Source: Novosphingobium sp. FSW06-99 (GTDB lineage Bacteria; Pseudomonadota; Alphaproteobacteria; Sphingomonadales; Sphingomonadaceae). From it: a DNA stretch of 64,000 bases. Below, piece after piece: positions 46,329 through 55,165 of this stretch. Both the position numbers and the translations under genes were made by a program. The stretch covers positions 1 through 64,000 of the forward strand of contig NZ_KQ954259.1 of NCBI RefSeq assembly GCF_001519065.1, read 5' to 3'. How positions within the stretch are numbered: the first letter of the stretch is position 1; each line of letters opens with the position of its first letter. The notes below the pieces were generated by a model. The model did not search any database, had not been told where the DNA came from, and was given only the letters and a program-made list of their open reading frames with translations.

Positions 46329-47015
46329 ATGACGGCCTCTTTCACGCCCTTCGACCCGACCGTGCGGCCCATGATGACGATCTACGATTTTCCGCAGGGG
46401 CCCTATCCAGCGCGCGTGCGGATCGCGTTGGGTGAGAAAAACCTGCAATCGCGCGTGCGGTTCGAACTGGTCGATCTTTTGAAGGGCGAACACAAACAGC
46501 CCGACTTCATCGCCAGCAAGAACTATTCGGGCACGCTGCCGGTGCTCGAACTCGACGACGGCACGCTGATCGCCGAGTGCACCGCGATCAGCGAATATCT
46601 GGACTGGCTCGATGGCAATCCCGTCCTGACGGGTACGACGCCGCGCGAAAGAGGCCTGATCCACATGATGAACAAGCGCGCCGAGCTGGAACTGCTCGAC
46701 GCCATCAGCGTCTATTTCCACCATGCCACGCCCGGGCTTGGTCCGCTTGTCGAAGTCTATCAGAACGCCGAGTGGGGCCTGCGCCAGCGCGACAAAGCCG
46801 TCAGGGGGATGCATTATTTCGACAGCATCCTGCGCGTACAGCCGTTCGTCGCCGGAGAAGCCTTCTCGATGGCCGACATCACGGTCATCGGCGGCCTGAT
46901 ATTTGCCGGAATCGTGAAATTGCCGGTACCTGCGCAGTGCGAGGCCCTGATCGCCTGGTATGCCAGGATGTGCGAACGCCCTAGCGTCAAGCACCGCATC
47001 ACGATGTCAGCCTAG
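46329..47015 (+). CDS. Glutathione S-transferase family protein
   Basis: Cytosolic GST (228 aa). The N-terminal thioredoxin-like domain (about 14-95) has cis-Pro in 'YSGTLPVLELDDGTLIAECTAISEYLDWLDG', where the Glu-Cys-Thr stretch occupies the glutathione gamma-Glu site. The C-terminal helical domain contains 'AGEAFSMADITVIGGLIFAG', the N-capping box. Substrate unknown. ATG 46329 is preceded by AGGG; ATG 46371 would remove 14 residues. It ends 4 bp from the convergent MOSC gene. Confidence 0.88.
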   Translation: MTASFTPFDPTVRPMMTIYDFPQGPYPARVRIALGEKNLQSRVRFELVDLLKGEHKQPDFIASKNYSGTLPVLELDDGTLIAECTAISEYLDWLDGNPVLTGTTPRERGLIHMMNKRAELELLDAISVYFHHATPGLGPLVEVYQNAEWGLRQRDKAVRGMHYFDSILRVQPFVAGEAFSMADITVIGGLIFAGIVKLPVPAQCEALIAWYARMCERPSVKHRITMSA

Positions 47016-47019
47016 ACCG

Positions 47020-47835
47020 CTATCGCGTTGCCACAACCGCATCGCCCACGGCGATCGTGCCGGCGCCATCGGGAATCGCGTTCTGGCCAAAGATCGGTTC
47101 TGGCCGGGGCCCGGGCATCACACGGCCCATCGCCATCAACGTGCGCAGCGGTTCCATTTTCGTCACCACTTCGCCGCTGTCGGGATCTTGCGTGGTGATC
47201 ACGCAGCGGGTGCATGGCTTGACCACGCGCAAGGTCACATCGCCGATCCGCAAGGCCTGCCAGCCGTCTTCGGCAAAAGCACCGGGGGCGCCCGCGATCA
47301 CCAGATTGGGGCGGAACCGCGCCATCGTCACCGGGCTGGCCAGGGCGCGATTTAGCGCATCGAGCGATTCGACCACCGTCACCAGCAACGGAAACCCGTC
47401 GGCAAAACTGACCTGATCGCCATCGCGGCCATAATCCGCATCGACCGGGCGCACCACCGTTTCGGGCATGTGCACCAGCCGCACCGGCCGCGCGAACCGG
47501 TCCGACAGCCAGTGCGCCGCCGTATCGCCCGCATCTGTCGCGATAACCGTATCGCCCCACACCCGCACCGGCATGGCGTCACCCGCCACAGGGTCGCCAA
47601 CCGCCAGATCCCCGGCACCGGGGTGCGACAGCACGATTCCCGATCCAGTCCAGGTGGCGCCGACATGGGCCATCATGGGCACTTCGCGCCGGGTCAGAAA
47701 GCGGCCCTCGGGCGTTACCATCATCCAGCGCCGGTCGCCGGCGAGCCCGCGCGGTTCGACCGGCACTGCATCGAGCGCCTGCCCGCCCAGCGATTTGACC
47801 GGATAGCGGTGCAGCGCGACGATTCGCATGGTCAT
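47020..47835 (-). CDS. MOSC domain protein (YcbX/mARC-like)
   Basis: Molybdenum-cofactor-binding protein (271 aa). The N-terminal MOSC barrel domain ('IVALHRYPVKSLGGQALDAVPVEPRGLAGDRRWMMV') is followed by the MOSC domain with 'FRPNLVIAG' and the cofactor Cys in 'VVKPCTRCVITTQDPDSGE'. In YcbX and mitochondrial mARC this Cys ligates Mo and the enzyme reduces N-hydroxylated compounds. No fused ferredoxin domain is present, so an external electron donor is needed. The modABC importer 26 kb away could supply the metal. The start overlaps the sufE stop (4 bp). Confidence 0.88.
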   Translation of the reverse strand: MTMRIVALHRYPVKSLGGQALDAVPVEPRGLAGDRRWMMVTPEGRFLTRREVPMMAHVGATWTGSGIVLSHPGAGDLAVGDPVAGDAMPVRVWGDTVIATDAGDTAAHWLSDRFARPVRLVHMPETVVRPVDADYGRDGDQVSFADGFPLLVTVVESLDALNRALASPVTMARFRPNLVIAGAPGAFAEDGWQALRIGDVTLRVVKPCTRCVITTQDPDSGEVVTKMEPLRTLMAMGRVMPGPRPEPIFGQNAIPDGAGTIAVGDAVVATR

Positions 47836-48242
47836 CCCCCGGCGATCCGCGCAGCGTGTTGCTGCACCAGCGCGATCATGTTGGGCAAACCTTGGGTCCG
47901 GCTCGACGACAATTGGCGCGTCAAACCAAACCGCTCCAGCACACCAGTTATGTCGGTTTTTGCGACCTCGGACGCAGGCCTATCTTGTACAACGGCTAGT
48001 ACGAGCGCGATCATCCCCTTTGTAAACGGGGATTCGCTGTCGGCAAGAAAGTGCAACCGATCGTCGCCAGATTCGAGAGGATACACCCAAACTTTGGCCA
48101 AACAGCCGCGCACCAACGTGGCATCGGCCTTGAGCGCATCTGGCATCGGCTCAAGCGCTCGCCCCAGTTCGATCAGCAGGCGATAGCGATCATCGCCATC
48201 GAGGAATTCATATTCGTCATAGATATCATCAAGCGTGCGCAT
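47832..48242 (-). CDS. sufE: SufE-family sulfur acceptor protein
   Basis: 136 aa. It stimulates a SufS-type cysteine desulfurase and accepts persulfide sulfur on the Cys in 'DATLVRGCLAKVWVYP', the conserved V-x-G-C motif. 'DRYRLLIELGRALEPMPDAL' and 'DSESPFTKGMIALVLAVVQDR' are the flanking conserved blocks. The C-terminal 20 residues differ from the canonical end. The suf operon itself is not nearby. Ends overlapping the MOSC gene. Confidence 0.92.
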   Translation of the reverse strand: MRTLDDIYDEYEFLDGDDRYRLLIELGRALEPMPDALKADATLVRGCLAKVWVYPLESGDDRLHFLADSESPFTKGMIALVLAVVQDRPASEVAKTDITGVLERFGLTRQLSSSRTQGLPNMIALVQQHAARIAGG

Positions 48243-48268
48243 GCCCCGCGCTCTAACGCCTCGCCCGG

Positions 48269-49132
48269 TCAGTTGGAACCGGTTTTTGGGGCGATCCACA
48301 TCGGCGCCACCGTGCCATGGCGCCGCACCGCGATGACCAGCACGATCAGCCCGGCGATCGTCGCCACCACCATCGCCACCGCGCTCGCTTCCAGCCCGAA
48401 CGCCCCGCCGGTCAGCCAGTCCGGCCCCGAACGCATGGTGATCAGCAGGCCCTGCGGCGCCTCGCCGCCCGAAACCGGCGCCGAAAACACCCAGCCCTGC
48501 GCGAAATTCCACCCGGCATGGACGCCCACTGCCAGCCACAGCCGCCGCGTCAACATATAGGCCGCACCCAGCAGGATGCCCGCCTCCATGGTGATCGCCA
48601 GCGCGGCAAACCAGGTTGCACCGGGATTGAGCAGATGCGCGGCGCCAAAAAACCCGGCAGTGATCAGCAGCGCCGCCCAGGTGCCCAGCATCGTTTCGAC
48701 ATGGCGAAACAGCACGCCGCGAAACAGCGTTTCTTCAAACACCCCGCTGGTGATCGCCAGCGCCAGCATCGAGCCCAGGCTGCCCAGGCTGAGCCAGCCG
48801 CGCACCCCGCCAAAGGTCAGCCCGCCCATCAGCGCAACCGTGCCCGCCATCACGCTGAACAGCGCGATCCCGCACGCCAGCCCCGCCGCCGCTTCACGCA
48901 GCGCGCCCGACCTTGCGAATTCGCGATCGACGCGCCGTTCCAGCCGATGTTGCAAGAGTTTCCACAAACCGATGTTGGTCGCGGCAAAAACCAGCGCGGC
49001 GAGCACGCTGAACAGCCCCTTGGGCATATGCAGCGCATGCGCACCGACCGAAATCAGCACCGCCACGCCGATCACCGCCACCGCTTCGATCAGCAACAGG
49101 ACAAGCGGAAAATGGACAATCCGGGACCACAT
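48269..49132 (-). CDS. CPBP-family intramembrane metalloprotease
   Basis: Polytopic membrane protein (287 aa, about eight hydrophobic segments) of the CAAX/abortive-infection protease family. The three motifs are present: 'FEETLFRGVLF' (EExxxR), 'FFGAAHLLNPG' (FxxxH) and 'VGVHAGWNFAQG' (HxxxN). Prokaryotic substrates are mostly unknown; some process bacteriocins or regulators. It follows the second extra PspB-like gene by 10 bp, so it probably belongs to the psp operon, which would tie membrane proteolysis to envelope stress. Confidence 0.87.
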   Translation of the reverse strand: MWSRIVHFPLVLLLIEAVAVIGVAVLISVGAHALHMPKGLFSVLAALVFAATNIGLWKLLQHRLERRVDREFARSGALREAAAGLACGIALFSVMAGTVALMGGLTFGGVRGWLSLGSLGSMLALAITSGVFEETLFRGVLFRHVETMLGTWAALLITAGFFGAAHLLNPGATWFAALAITMEAGILLGAAYMLTRRLWLAVGVHAGWNFAQGWVFSAPVSGGEAPQGLLITMRSGPDWLTGGAFGLEASAVAMVVATIAGLIVLVIAVRRHGTVAPMWIAPKTGSN

Positions 49133-49142
49133 GCCGTGCCCC

Positions 49143-49385
49143 TCAGCGATCGCGCAGCGCGTCGATCTCGTGCGCGAGATTGAGGCTGCTGCGGTTATCG
49201 GTCAGGATGCGTTCGAGCACCGCGACGCGACTGTTGAGCGCCGCAACTTCGCGGGCAAGCGCGGCATTTTCGGTGTTGTCGCCGCGTGCCGCCTCGATCC
49301 GCGCCATCGCGAGATGGCGGCTGCGCAGCACTTTGGCGATCGAGGTGATGGCGACAATGGCAACGATGGCCAGCCAGAAATCCAT
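49143..49385 (-). CDS. PspB-like membrane coiled-coil protein (second extra copy)
   Basis: 80 aa: one N-terminal membrane helix ('FWLAIVAIVAITSIAKVL') and a C-terminal coiled coil ('ALAREVAALNSRVAVLERILTDNRSSLNLAHEIDALR'). The tail 'VLERILTDN...LAHEIDALR' is nearly the same as in the gene just upstream ('VLERIVTDR...LAQEIEALR'), so the two are tandem paralogues with PspB architecture. Probable partner of PspA/PspC at the membrane; the specific role is unknown. Confidence 0.72.
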   Translation of the reverse strand: MDFWLAIVAIVAITSIAKVLRSRHLAMARIEAARGDNTENAALAREVAALNSRVAVLERILTDNRSSLNLAHEIDALRDR

Positions 49386-49427
49386 GGAGGTGATCCTTCT
49401 TGCGTCGTCTTGGCGCTGATGGGTGGT

Positions 49428-49715
49428 TTACCGCGCCGCCGTGGCCCTGGCATCATGCAGCGGTGTGGGGGCATCGGCCCCGCGCAGCGCCTCGATCTCT
49501 TGGGCCAGGTTGCTGCCGCGATCGGTGACGATGCGTTCCAGCACGCGGATGCGGTCTTCCAGCGCGGCGATGCGGTCGTTGGCCTGGTGGTCGAAGCGGC
49601 TGTCGGCCTCGATCCGCAACTTGGCCATCTTGGTGCGGTGCCCGGCCACGATCGCAGTGATCGGAATGCTGAACACTGCGAGCGTGGCGACAAGATCGAC
49701 GAATGAGTTGTGCAT
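49428..49715 (-). CDS. PspB-like membrane coiled-coil protein (first extra copy)
   Basis: 95 aa. An N-terminal membrane segment ('LVATLAVFSIPITAIVAG') is followed by a long helix with heptads ('RIAALEDRIRVLERIVTDRGSNLAQEIEALRG') and a short flexible tail. Same layout as PspB and as the next gene. It starts 30 bp after pspC and is co-directional with the psp genes. It may form hetero-oligomers with PspB or replace it in another complex; this is inference. Confidence 0.72.
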   Translation of the reverse strand: MHNSFVDLVATLAVFSIPITAIVAGHRTKMAKLRIEADSRFDHQANDRIAALEDRIRVLERIVTDRGSNLAQEIEALRGADAPTPLHDARATAAR

Positions 49716-49745
49716 GCCTGTTTCCCCCGGAACGTGTGACGGGCC

Positions 49746-50126
49746 TCAGCCGCGCAAGTTTTCAATCTCTGCCGAAAGGCGGGGATTGGACGAGACATAG
49801 AACGCTTCGACTTCGGCCAGCCGACGGTCGATATCGCGGAACTGGGCGCGCACTTCGCGGGCCGTACGGGTGGGCGACTGGCGCACACCTTGCCAGAATT
49901 TCTGTTCTTCCGCATCGGCATAAAGGCTGTTGGGCTTGTCATGCGACAAAAAGCCGAGTGCAAGATAGATCACCGGGACAAATCCCATGCCGCAGACGGT
50001 GGCGACCACAACTGCCAGCCGCACCCACAGCACTTCAAACCCGGTGTAATCGGCAATCCCGGCGCAGACCCCCATGAACTTGCCATTGGCCTTGTCGCGA
50101 TAGAATCTGGTGCGAGCGGCGTTCAT
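49746..50126 (-). CDS. pspC: PspC, envelope stress sensor
   Basis: 126-aa inner-membrane protein. The PspC domain opens with 'FYRDKANGKFMGVCAGIADYTGFEVLWVRLAVVVATVCGMGFVPVIYLALGFL' (about 8-60), with the K-x-x-GVCAGIA motif and a membrane hairpin. A charged helical tail ('AREVRAQFRDIDRRLAEVEAFYVSSNPRLSAEIENLRG') follows. In known systems PspB and PspC sense membrane damage and release PspF from PspA. The ATG shares its A with the pspB stop (TGATG). Confidence 0.9.
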   Translation of the reverse strand: MNAARTRFYRDKANGKFMGVCAGIADYTGFEVLWVRLAVVVATVCGMGFVPVIYLALGFLSHDKPNSLYADAEEQKFWQGVRQSPTRTAREVRAQFRDIDRRLAEVEAFYVSSNPRLSAEIENLRG

Positions 50127-50431
50127 CAGCGTACCCCCTTCTTGGCAGCAAGCTGGCGTTCCAGCAGGCTGAGCGGTTCCTCGGTGTCGCTTGGCGCCGT
50201 GCGGCCCAGCGGACGGAATTCGGGATGGTCTGCGGCGACCAGCCGTTCGACCGTGGTCATGCGGTCTTCGAGCCGGCGCGCCACGCGATAGAGTTCGTCG
50301 AGCAGCGCCTCGTCACCGGTGGTCAGCGTCGCCGCCGTTTTCCACTTTGTGACATAATGCAGGATGATCCACGGCAGAAAGATGAACAGCGATACGATCG
50401 CGATCAATCCGACAACATCTCCGGAATCCAT
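50126..50431 (-). CDS. pspB: PspB, envelope stress sensor
   Basis: 101-aa single-span protein. The membrane helix is 'VVGLIAIVSLFIFLPWIILHYVTKWK', followed by a leucine-zipper-like coiled coil ('LLDELYRVARRLEDRMTTVERLV') and a tail ending KKGVR. Sequence and length match PspB. It starts 3 nt after the pspA stop and overlaps pspC, so the sensor pair is translated together. Confidence 0.9.
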   Translation of the reverse strand: MDSGDVVGLIAIVSLFIFLPWIILHYVTKWKTAATLTTGDEALLDELYRVARRLEDRMTTVERLVAADHPEFRPLGRTAPSDTEEPLSLLERQLAAKKGVR

Positions 50432-50434
50432 GGC

Positions 50435-51118
50435 TCAACCCTCCTTGCCGGTGTCGGACTTGCCCAGCGCGCGCTTCATCGCGGCCAGTTCCTCGTCGAT
50501 CTTGTCTTCGCTGGCCAGCGCGGCGATCTCGTCGGCCAGCGTGGGCTTGGCCCCGGCCAGATCGAGCGCGTCGGCGCGGCCTTCGGCATCATCGACACGG
50601 CGTTCGAGATGGTCGAACCGGGCCAGCGCCTCGTCGACCCGCTCGCTGGTCATCAGCTTGCGCAGGCGCACGCGGTTTTCCGCCGATTCAAGCCTGGCGG
50701 CAATTGCAGTCTGGCGGCTGCGCGCTTCACGCAGGCGAGTCTGCAGCTTTTCGATATCAGCCTCATAGGCGCGCAGCGAATCCGACAGCACGCCCATTTC
50801 GCCGCGCAACTGGCTGCCCATGTCGGCGGCCTTCTTCTTTTCGATCAGCGCGGCGCGGGCCAGATCCTCGCGCCCCTTGGTCAGCGCCAGTTGCGCCTTG
50901 TCGCCCCAATCGGCCTGCAACCGGTCGAGCCGGTCGACATGGCGCTGCATTTCCTTTTGATCGGCGATGCTGCGCGCGGCCGAGGCGCGCACTTCCACCA
51001 GCGTTTCCTCCATTTCGAGGATGATCATGCGGATCATCTTCACCGGGTCTTCGGCGCGTTCGATCAGGTCGGAGAAATTGGCGGCGATGATATCGCGGGT
51101 GCGCGAAAAGATACCCAT
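50435..51118 (-). CDS. pspA: PspA, phage shock protein A
   Basis: 227-aa ESCRT-III-like membrane-binding protein. The N-terminus 'MGIFSRTRDIIAANFSDLIERAEDPVKMIR' is the amphipathic membrane-sensing helix; the rest is coiled coil ('ALIEKKKAADMGSQLRG', 'LQTRLREARSRQTAIAARLESAENRVRLRK'). PspA inhibits PspF until stress recruits it to the membrane, where it limits proton leakage. GGAG is 8 nt before ATG 51118. The frame stays open back to ATG 51250, which overlaps the stop of the leader gene (ATGA), so an isoform with 44 extra residues cannot be excluded. Confidence 0.94.
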   Translation of the reverse strand: MGIFSRTRDIIAANFSDLIERAEDPVKMIRMIILEMEETLVEVRASAARSIADQKEMQRHVDRLDRLQADWGDKAQLALTKGREDLARAALIEKKKAADMGSQLRGEMGVLSDSLRAYEADIEKLQTRLREARSRQTAIAARLESAENRVRLRKLMTSERVDEALARFDHLERRVDDAEGRADALDLAGAKPTLADEIAALASEDKIDEELAAMKRALGKSDTGKEG

Positions 51119-51246
51119 GGGCAATGCTCCGTAACTAGGGCGGCGGGATTGGGTCATGCCCGCTCCGTTCGCACCTTGATCGAGCGTCGCATGCTGCCTT
51201 GCGGCGATGGCGCGATCAAGCCGCGAAAGCGGGACAGGCGGCGTGG

Positions 51247-51423
51247 TCATGCGAGTTCGCCGGTAATCGCGGCGGGGCTGGCCACCACGGTCGGGAACAC
51301 CCCGGCATGATGCGGCGTGGCGGGGCGCGCATAGGCCAGGCCGCTCAACGCGCTGAGCGCCAGAATGCTGGCCAGGGCGGCGCGGCCAAGCGGCGAAGCG
51401 ATGAAGCGAGCGGTGTCAGTCAC
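51247..51423 (-). CDS. Small leader protein of the psp operon
   Basis: 58 aa from GTG 51423, preceded by AAGGAGA at a good distance. It starts 'TDTARFIASPLGRAALASILALSALSGLAYA' and ends 'HHAGVFPTVVASPAAITGELA', so it has one membrane or signal-peptide-like segment and a short Pro/His-containing tail. It is the first gene after the sigma-54 promoter and before pspA. No family recognised; it could be a new small Psp member, comparable in position only to small Psp proteins elsewhere. Confidence 0.6.
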   Translation of the reverse strand: MTDTARFIASPLGRAALASILALSALSGLAYARPATPHHAGVFPTVVASPAAITGELA

Positions 51424-51488
51424 AACCTGTCTCCTTGAGAACAAGATCACGTATGGTCAGGTGCCCGTCTGGGCTACGTCGAAGTATC

Positions 51489-51504
51489 TGCACGAGGCGT
51501 GCCA
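51489..51504 (-). promoter_or_regulatory. Sigma-54 promoter of the psp operon
   Basis: Minus-strand reading TGGCAC-GCCTC-GTGCA matches the sigma-54 consensus TGGCAC-N5-TTGCA with one mismatch; GG and GC are at the right spacing for -24/-12. It would start transcription near 51478, giving a leader of about 55 nt to the 58-aa gene. Confidence 0.8.
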
Positions 51505-51559
51505 AACCGGAAAAGGCGCGCAATTGCGTGGTTTTCGCCCAAAATGCACCTTCGCCACA

Positions 51560-51587
51560 TGGGAAATATTGCCCATGCTTGGGAAAT
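51560..51587. promoter_or_regulatory. Tandem PspF upstream activating sites
   Basis: Two direct TGGGAAAT repeats (51560-51567 and 51580-51587), 20 bp apart, with CCCA partners between them (TGGG-N8-CCCA and CCCA-N3-TTGGG). They lie about 80-110 bp upstream of the predicted psp transcription start, the distance at which PspF binds in known systems, and just before pspF itself, so PspF may also repress its own gene. Confidence 0.65.
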
Positions 51588-51604
51588 TCTGCTATTCCTT
51601 GGCA

Positions 51605-52630
<1,026 letters not shown>

Positions 52631-52633
52631 ACT

Positions 52634-53707
52634 TTGGCGCTGACCCGCCTGACCTTGCGCGATTTTCGCAATCATGCCGCGACCCGGCTCGACACGATGG
52701 CGGCGTTCAACGTGCTGACCGGTGAAAACGGCGCAGGCAAGACCAACGTGCTCGAAGCGATCAGCCTGCTGGCGCCCGGACGCGGGCTGCGCCGCGCGCA
52801 GATTGCCGAGATGGCGGCGGCGCAGGGCGCCGGCGGCTTTGCCATCGCGGCAGAGCTGGAACAGGGTGCGCTGGCGCTGGGCACCGCCACCGCGCCCGAT
52901 GCGCCGGGCCGCCGCACCGTGCGCATCAACGGCGCCGAGGGGCCTGCCAACCGGCTGGCCGAATGGCTGTCGATCACCTGGCTGACCCCGGCAATGGACC
53001 GGCTGTTTGCCGAAGGCGCGGGTGCACGGCGGCGTTTTCTCGACCGGCTGGTGCTGGCCGGCGATCCCGGCCATGCGCGGCTGGCCACGCGCTATGACAC
53101 CGCCTTGCGCGAGCGCAACCGCCTGCTGGCCGAACCCGCAGAGCCCGATCCGGGCTGGCTCGACGCGATCGAGGCGCAACTGGCGCAGACCGGCGCGGCG
53201 CTGGCGGCCGGACGCCGCGCGCTGGTGGCCGGGCTGGACGCGGCGATCGCGGCCGAGCCCGAGGGCCCGTTCGCGCGGCCCGTGCTGGCCTATCAGGGAG
53301 AGACGCCCGACAGTTCCGCGGCGCTGGCCGATTTGTTGAAATCAGGGCGCCGCCGCGACCGCGCGGCCGGGCGCACGCTGATCGGGCCGCACCGCGACGA
53401 TCTGGAGGTGACGATGGCGGCCAAGGCAGCGCCGGCCGCGCAATGTTCGACCGGCGAACAAAAGGCGATGCTGATCAGCATTGTGCTGGCCCATGCCGCG
53501 CTGGGCGACAGTCAACGCCCGCGCCTGCTGCTGCTGGACGAAATCGCCGCGCACCTCGATCCGCTGCGCCGCGCCGCACTCTACGCCCGGCTGGCCGCAT
53601 CGGGCGCGCAAGTGTGGATGACCGGCACCGAACCCGCCCCGTTCGCCGACCTGCCCGCCCCCGCCACTCGCTGGCGCGTAGTCGACGGGCGGGTCGAGCA
53701 GGCTTAG
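52634..53707 (+). CDS. recF: RecF, recombination mediator
   Basis: SMC-like ATPase (357 aa) that helps load RecA at gaps. The N-terminus is '[51 protein letters not shown]' with Walker A GENGAGKT; the C-terminal signature is '[19 protein letters not shown]' and Walker B is '[18 protein letters not shown]'. It starts at TTG 52634, 3 bp after pspF, without dnaA/dnaN/gyrB neighbours, as is common in alphaproteobacteria. Its stop overlaps the convergent esterase gene by 4 bp. Confidence 0.94.
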   Translation: MALTRLTLRDFRNHAATRLDTMAAFNVLTGENGAGKTNVLEAISLLAPGRGLRRAQIAEMAAAQGAGGFAIAAELEQGALALGTATAPDAPGRRTVRINGAEGPANRLAEWLSITWLTPAMDRLFAEGAGARRRFLDRLVLAGDPGHARLATRYDTALRERNRLLAEPAEPDPGWLDAIEAQLAQTGAALAAGRRALVAGLDAAIAAEPEGPFARPVLAYQGETPDSSAALADLLKSGRRRDRAAGRTLIGPHRDDLEVTMAAKAAPAAQCSTGEQKAMLISIVLAHAALGDSQRPRLLLLDEIAAHLDPLRRAALYARLAASGAQVWMTGTEPAPFADLPAPATRWRVVDGRVEQA

Positions 53708-54420
53708 CCGGTTGCCGCCCGCAACGCCGCTGCCACGGTCGGTTCGGTCGCTTTCACGATCGCGGCGACGCCCGCGCGGTTGGGGTGGATATGGTCGTCG
53801 AGCAACAAGGCAGTGTTGCCGACCACCGCCTGTTCAAAGAACGGCACCAGCGCGGCGTGGTGTTCGCGCGCCAGTTGCGGCCAGATCGGGTTGAACGCGG
53901 CGACGTAATCGGGGCCCAGGTTGTGCCCCGCCAGCATGCCGGTCAGCAGCACGGGGATATGTCGCGCTTCGATGGCGGACACGATCGCCTCCAGATTGGC
54001 GCGGGTCTGGCCCGGGGGAAGCCCGCGCAGCATATCGTTGCCGCCCAGCCCGACCATTACCAGCGCGGGCTTTTTCGGCTGGTTGTCGAGCGTGAAGGCC
54101 AGCCGTTGCAGTGCGGCCGCCGTGGTATCGCCCGACACCCCGGCATTGACCACGCGCGCAGGCACGCCGCCCGCGTTGAGCGCGGCCTCAAGCTGCGCGG
54201 GATAGCTGTCGTTGGGATCGAGCCGATACCCGGCATAGAGACTGTCGCCAAAGGCCAGGATCACCGGCGCATCGGCGGGCACCGCCGCGCGCGGGGCGGC
54301 GGGCGCGGTGTCGGCGGCGCCGACCATCGCCGCATCGGGCGCGTCGGGCGCCGCATCGTGCTGGTGCTGCCCGCACCCGGCCAGCGTCACGAGCAGGGCG
54401 ACGACGAGTGGGAAACGCAT
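53704..54420 (-). CDS. tesA: SGNH/GDSL arylesterase lipoprotein (TesA-like)
   Basis: Periplasmic lysophospholipase/thioesterase-like hydrolase (238 aa). The signal peptide ends in lipobox LAGC, so it is probably a lipoprotein. The SGNH blocks are all present: '[14 protein letters not shown]' (Ser), Gly in '[11 protein letters not shown]', '[13 protein letters not shown]' (Asn) and '[13 protein letters not shown]' (Asp, His). It is divergent from the ybbA/ybbP pair, the same gene arrangement as tesA-ybbAP in many proteobacteria. Confidence 0.9.
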   Translation of the reverse strand: MRFPLVVALLVTLAGCGQHQHDAAPDAPDAAMVGAADTAPAAPRAAVPADAPVILAFGDSLYAGYRLDPNDSYPAQLEAALNAGGVPARVVNAGVSGDTTAAALQRLAFTLDNQPKKPALVMVGLGGNDMLRGLPPGQTRANLEAIVSAIEARHIPVLLTGMLAGHNLGPDYVAAFNPIWPQLAREHHAALVPFFEQAVVGNTALLLDDHIHPNRAGVAAIVKATEPTVAAALRAATG

Positions 54421-54475
54421 GGCAGGCCTTTCGGGGAACTTGCAGGGGTCCCCCTATCTATGCGACGACAGCGGC

Positions 54476-55165
54476 GTGACAAGCACCCCCCCGATTATCA
54501 CCGCCCGCAACCTCGGCCTCGTGCTGGGTCAGGGCGAGGCCCGCGTGACCGTGCTCGACGGTATCGATCTGACTGTATCACCCGGCGAGACGCTGGCACT
54601 GCTCGGCCCTTCGGGATCGGGCAAGTCGTCGTTGCTGGCGGTGCTGGCCGGGCTGGAGCGCGCCGGGTCGGGCACCTTGCAAGTGGCCGGGCAGGATTTT
54701 TCGGCACTCGACGAGGATGGCCTGGCCACCGCGCGACGCGGGCGGATCGGGGTCGTGCTGCAGGCATTCCACCTGTTGCCGACGATGACCGCGCAGGAAA
54801 ATGTTGCCACCCCGCTCGATCTGGCCGGAATTGACGGCGCAATGGAGCGCGCGCGTGACGAACTGATCGCGGTCGGGCTCGGCCACCGGCTGAACCATTA
54901 CCCGGCGCAACTGTCGGGCGGCGAACAGCAGCGCGTGGCGATCGCCCGCGCGCTGGCACCCGCTCCTTTGCTGCTGTTTGCCGACGAACCGACCGGCAAT
55001 CTTGACCACACGACCGGCGAAGCAGTGGCCGACCTGCTGTTTGCGCGCAGCGCGGCGGCGGGCGCAACGCTGATCATGGTCACCCATGACGAAGCGCTGG
55101 CGCGCCGGTGCCGCCGCGTGATGCGGCTGGAAGACGGGCGCGTGATCAGCGATACGGCGGCGTGA
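54476..55165 (+). CDS. ybbA: ABC transporter ATPase, YbbA/LolD family
   Basis: ATPase (229 aa, GTG start) of a MacB-type mechanotransmission system. It has Walker A '[18 protein letters not shown]', 'VLQAFHLLPTMTAQENV' (Q-loop), signature 'LSGGEQQRVAIARAL', Walker B 'LLLFADEPTGNLD' and 'MVTHDEALA'. The family includes LolD, FtsE and MacB. Next to tesA and followed by a large FtsX-like permease, it is best named YbbA; its substrate is not known. The stop overlaps the permease GTG (GTGA). Confidence 0.9.
   Translation: MTSTPPIITARNLGLVLGQGEARVTVLDGIDLTVSPGETLALLGPSGSGKSSLLAVLAGLERAGSGTLQVAGQDFSALDEDGLATARRGRIGVVLQAFHLLPTMTAQENVATPLDLAGIDGAMERARDELIAVGLGHRLNHYPAQLSGGEQQRVAIARALAPAPLLLFADEPTGNLDHTTGEAVADLLFARSAAAGATLIMVTHDEALARRCRRVMRLEDGRVISDTAA

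Noticed and set aside
53443..54834. 463-aa plus-strand frame spanning recF end, esterase and ybbA
   Set aside because: It crosses three recognised genes in other frames and has no domain.
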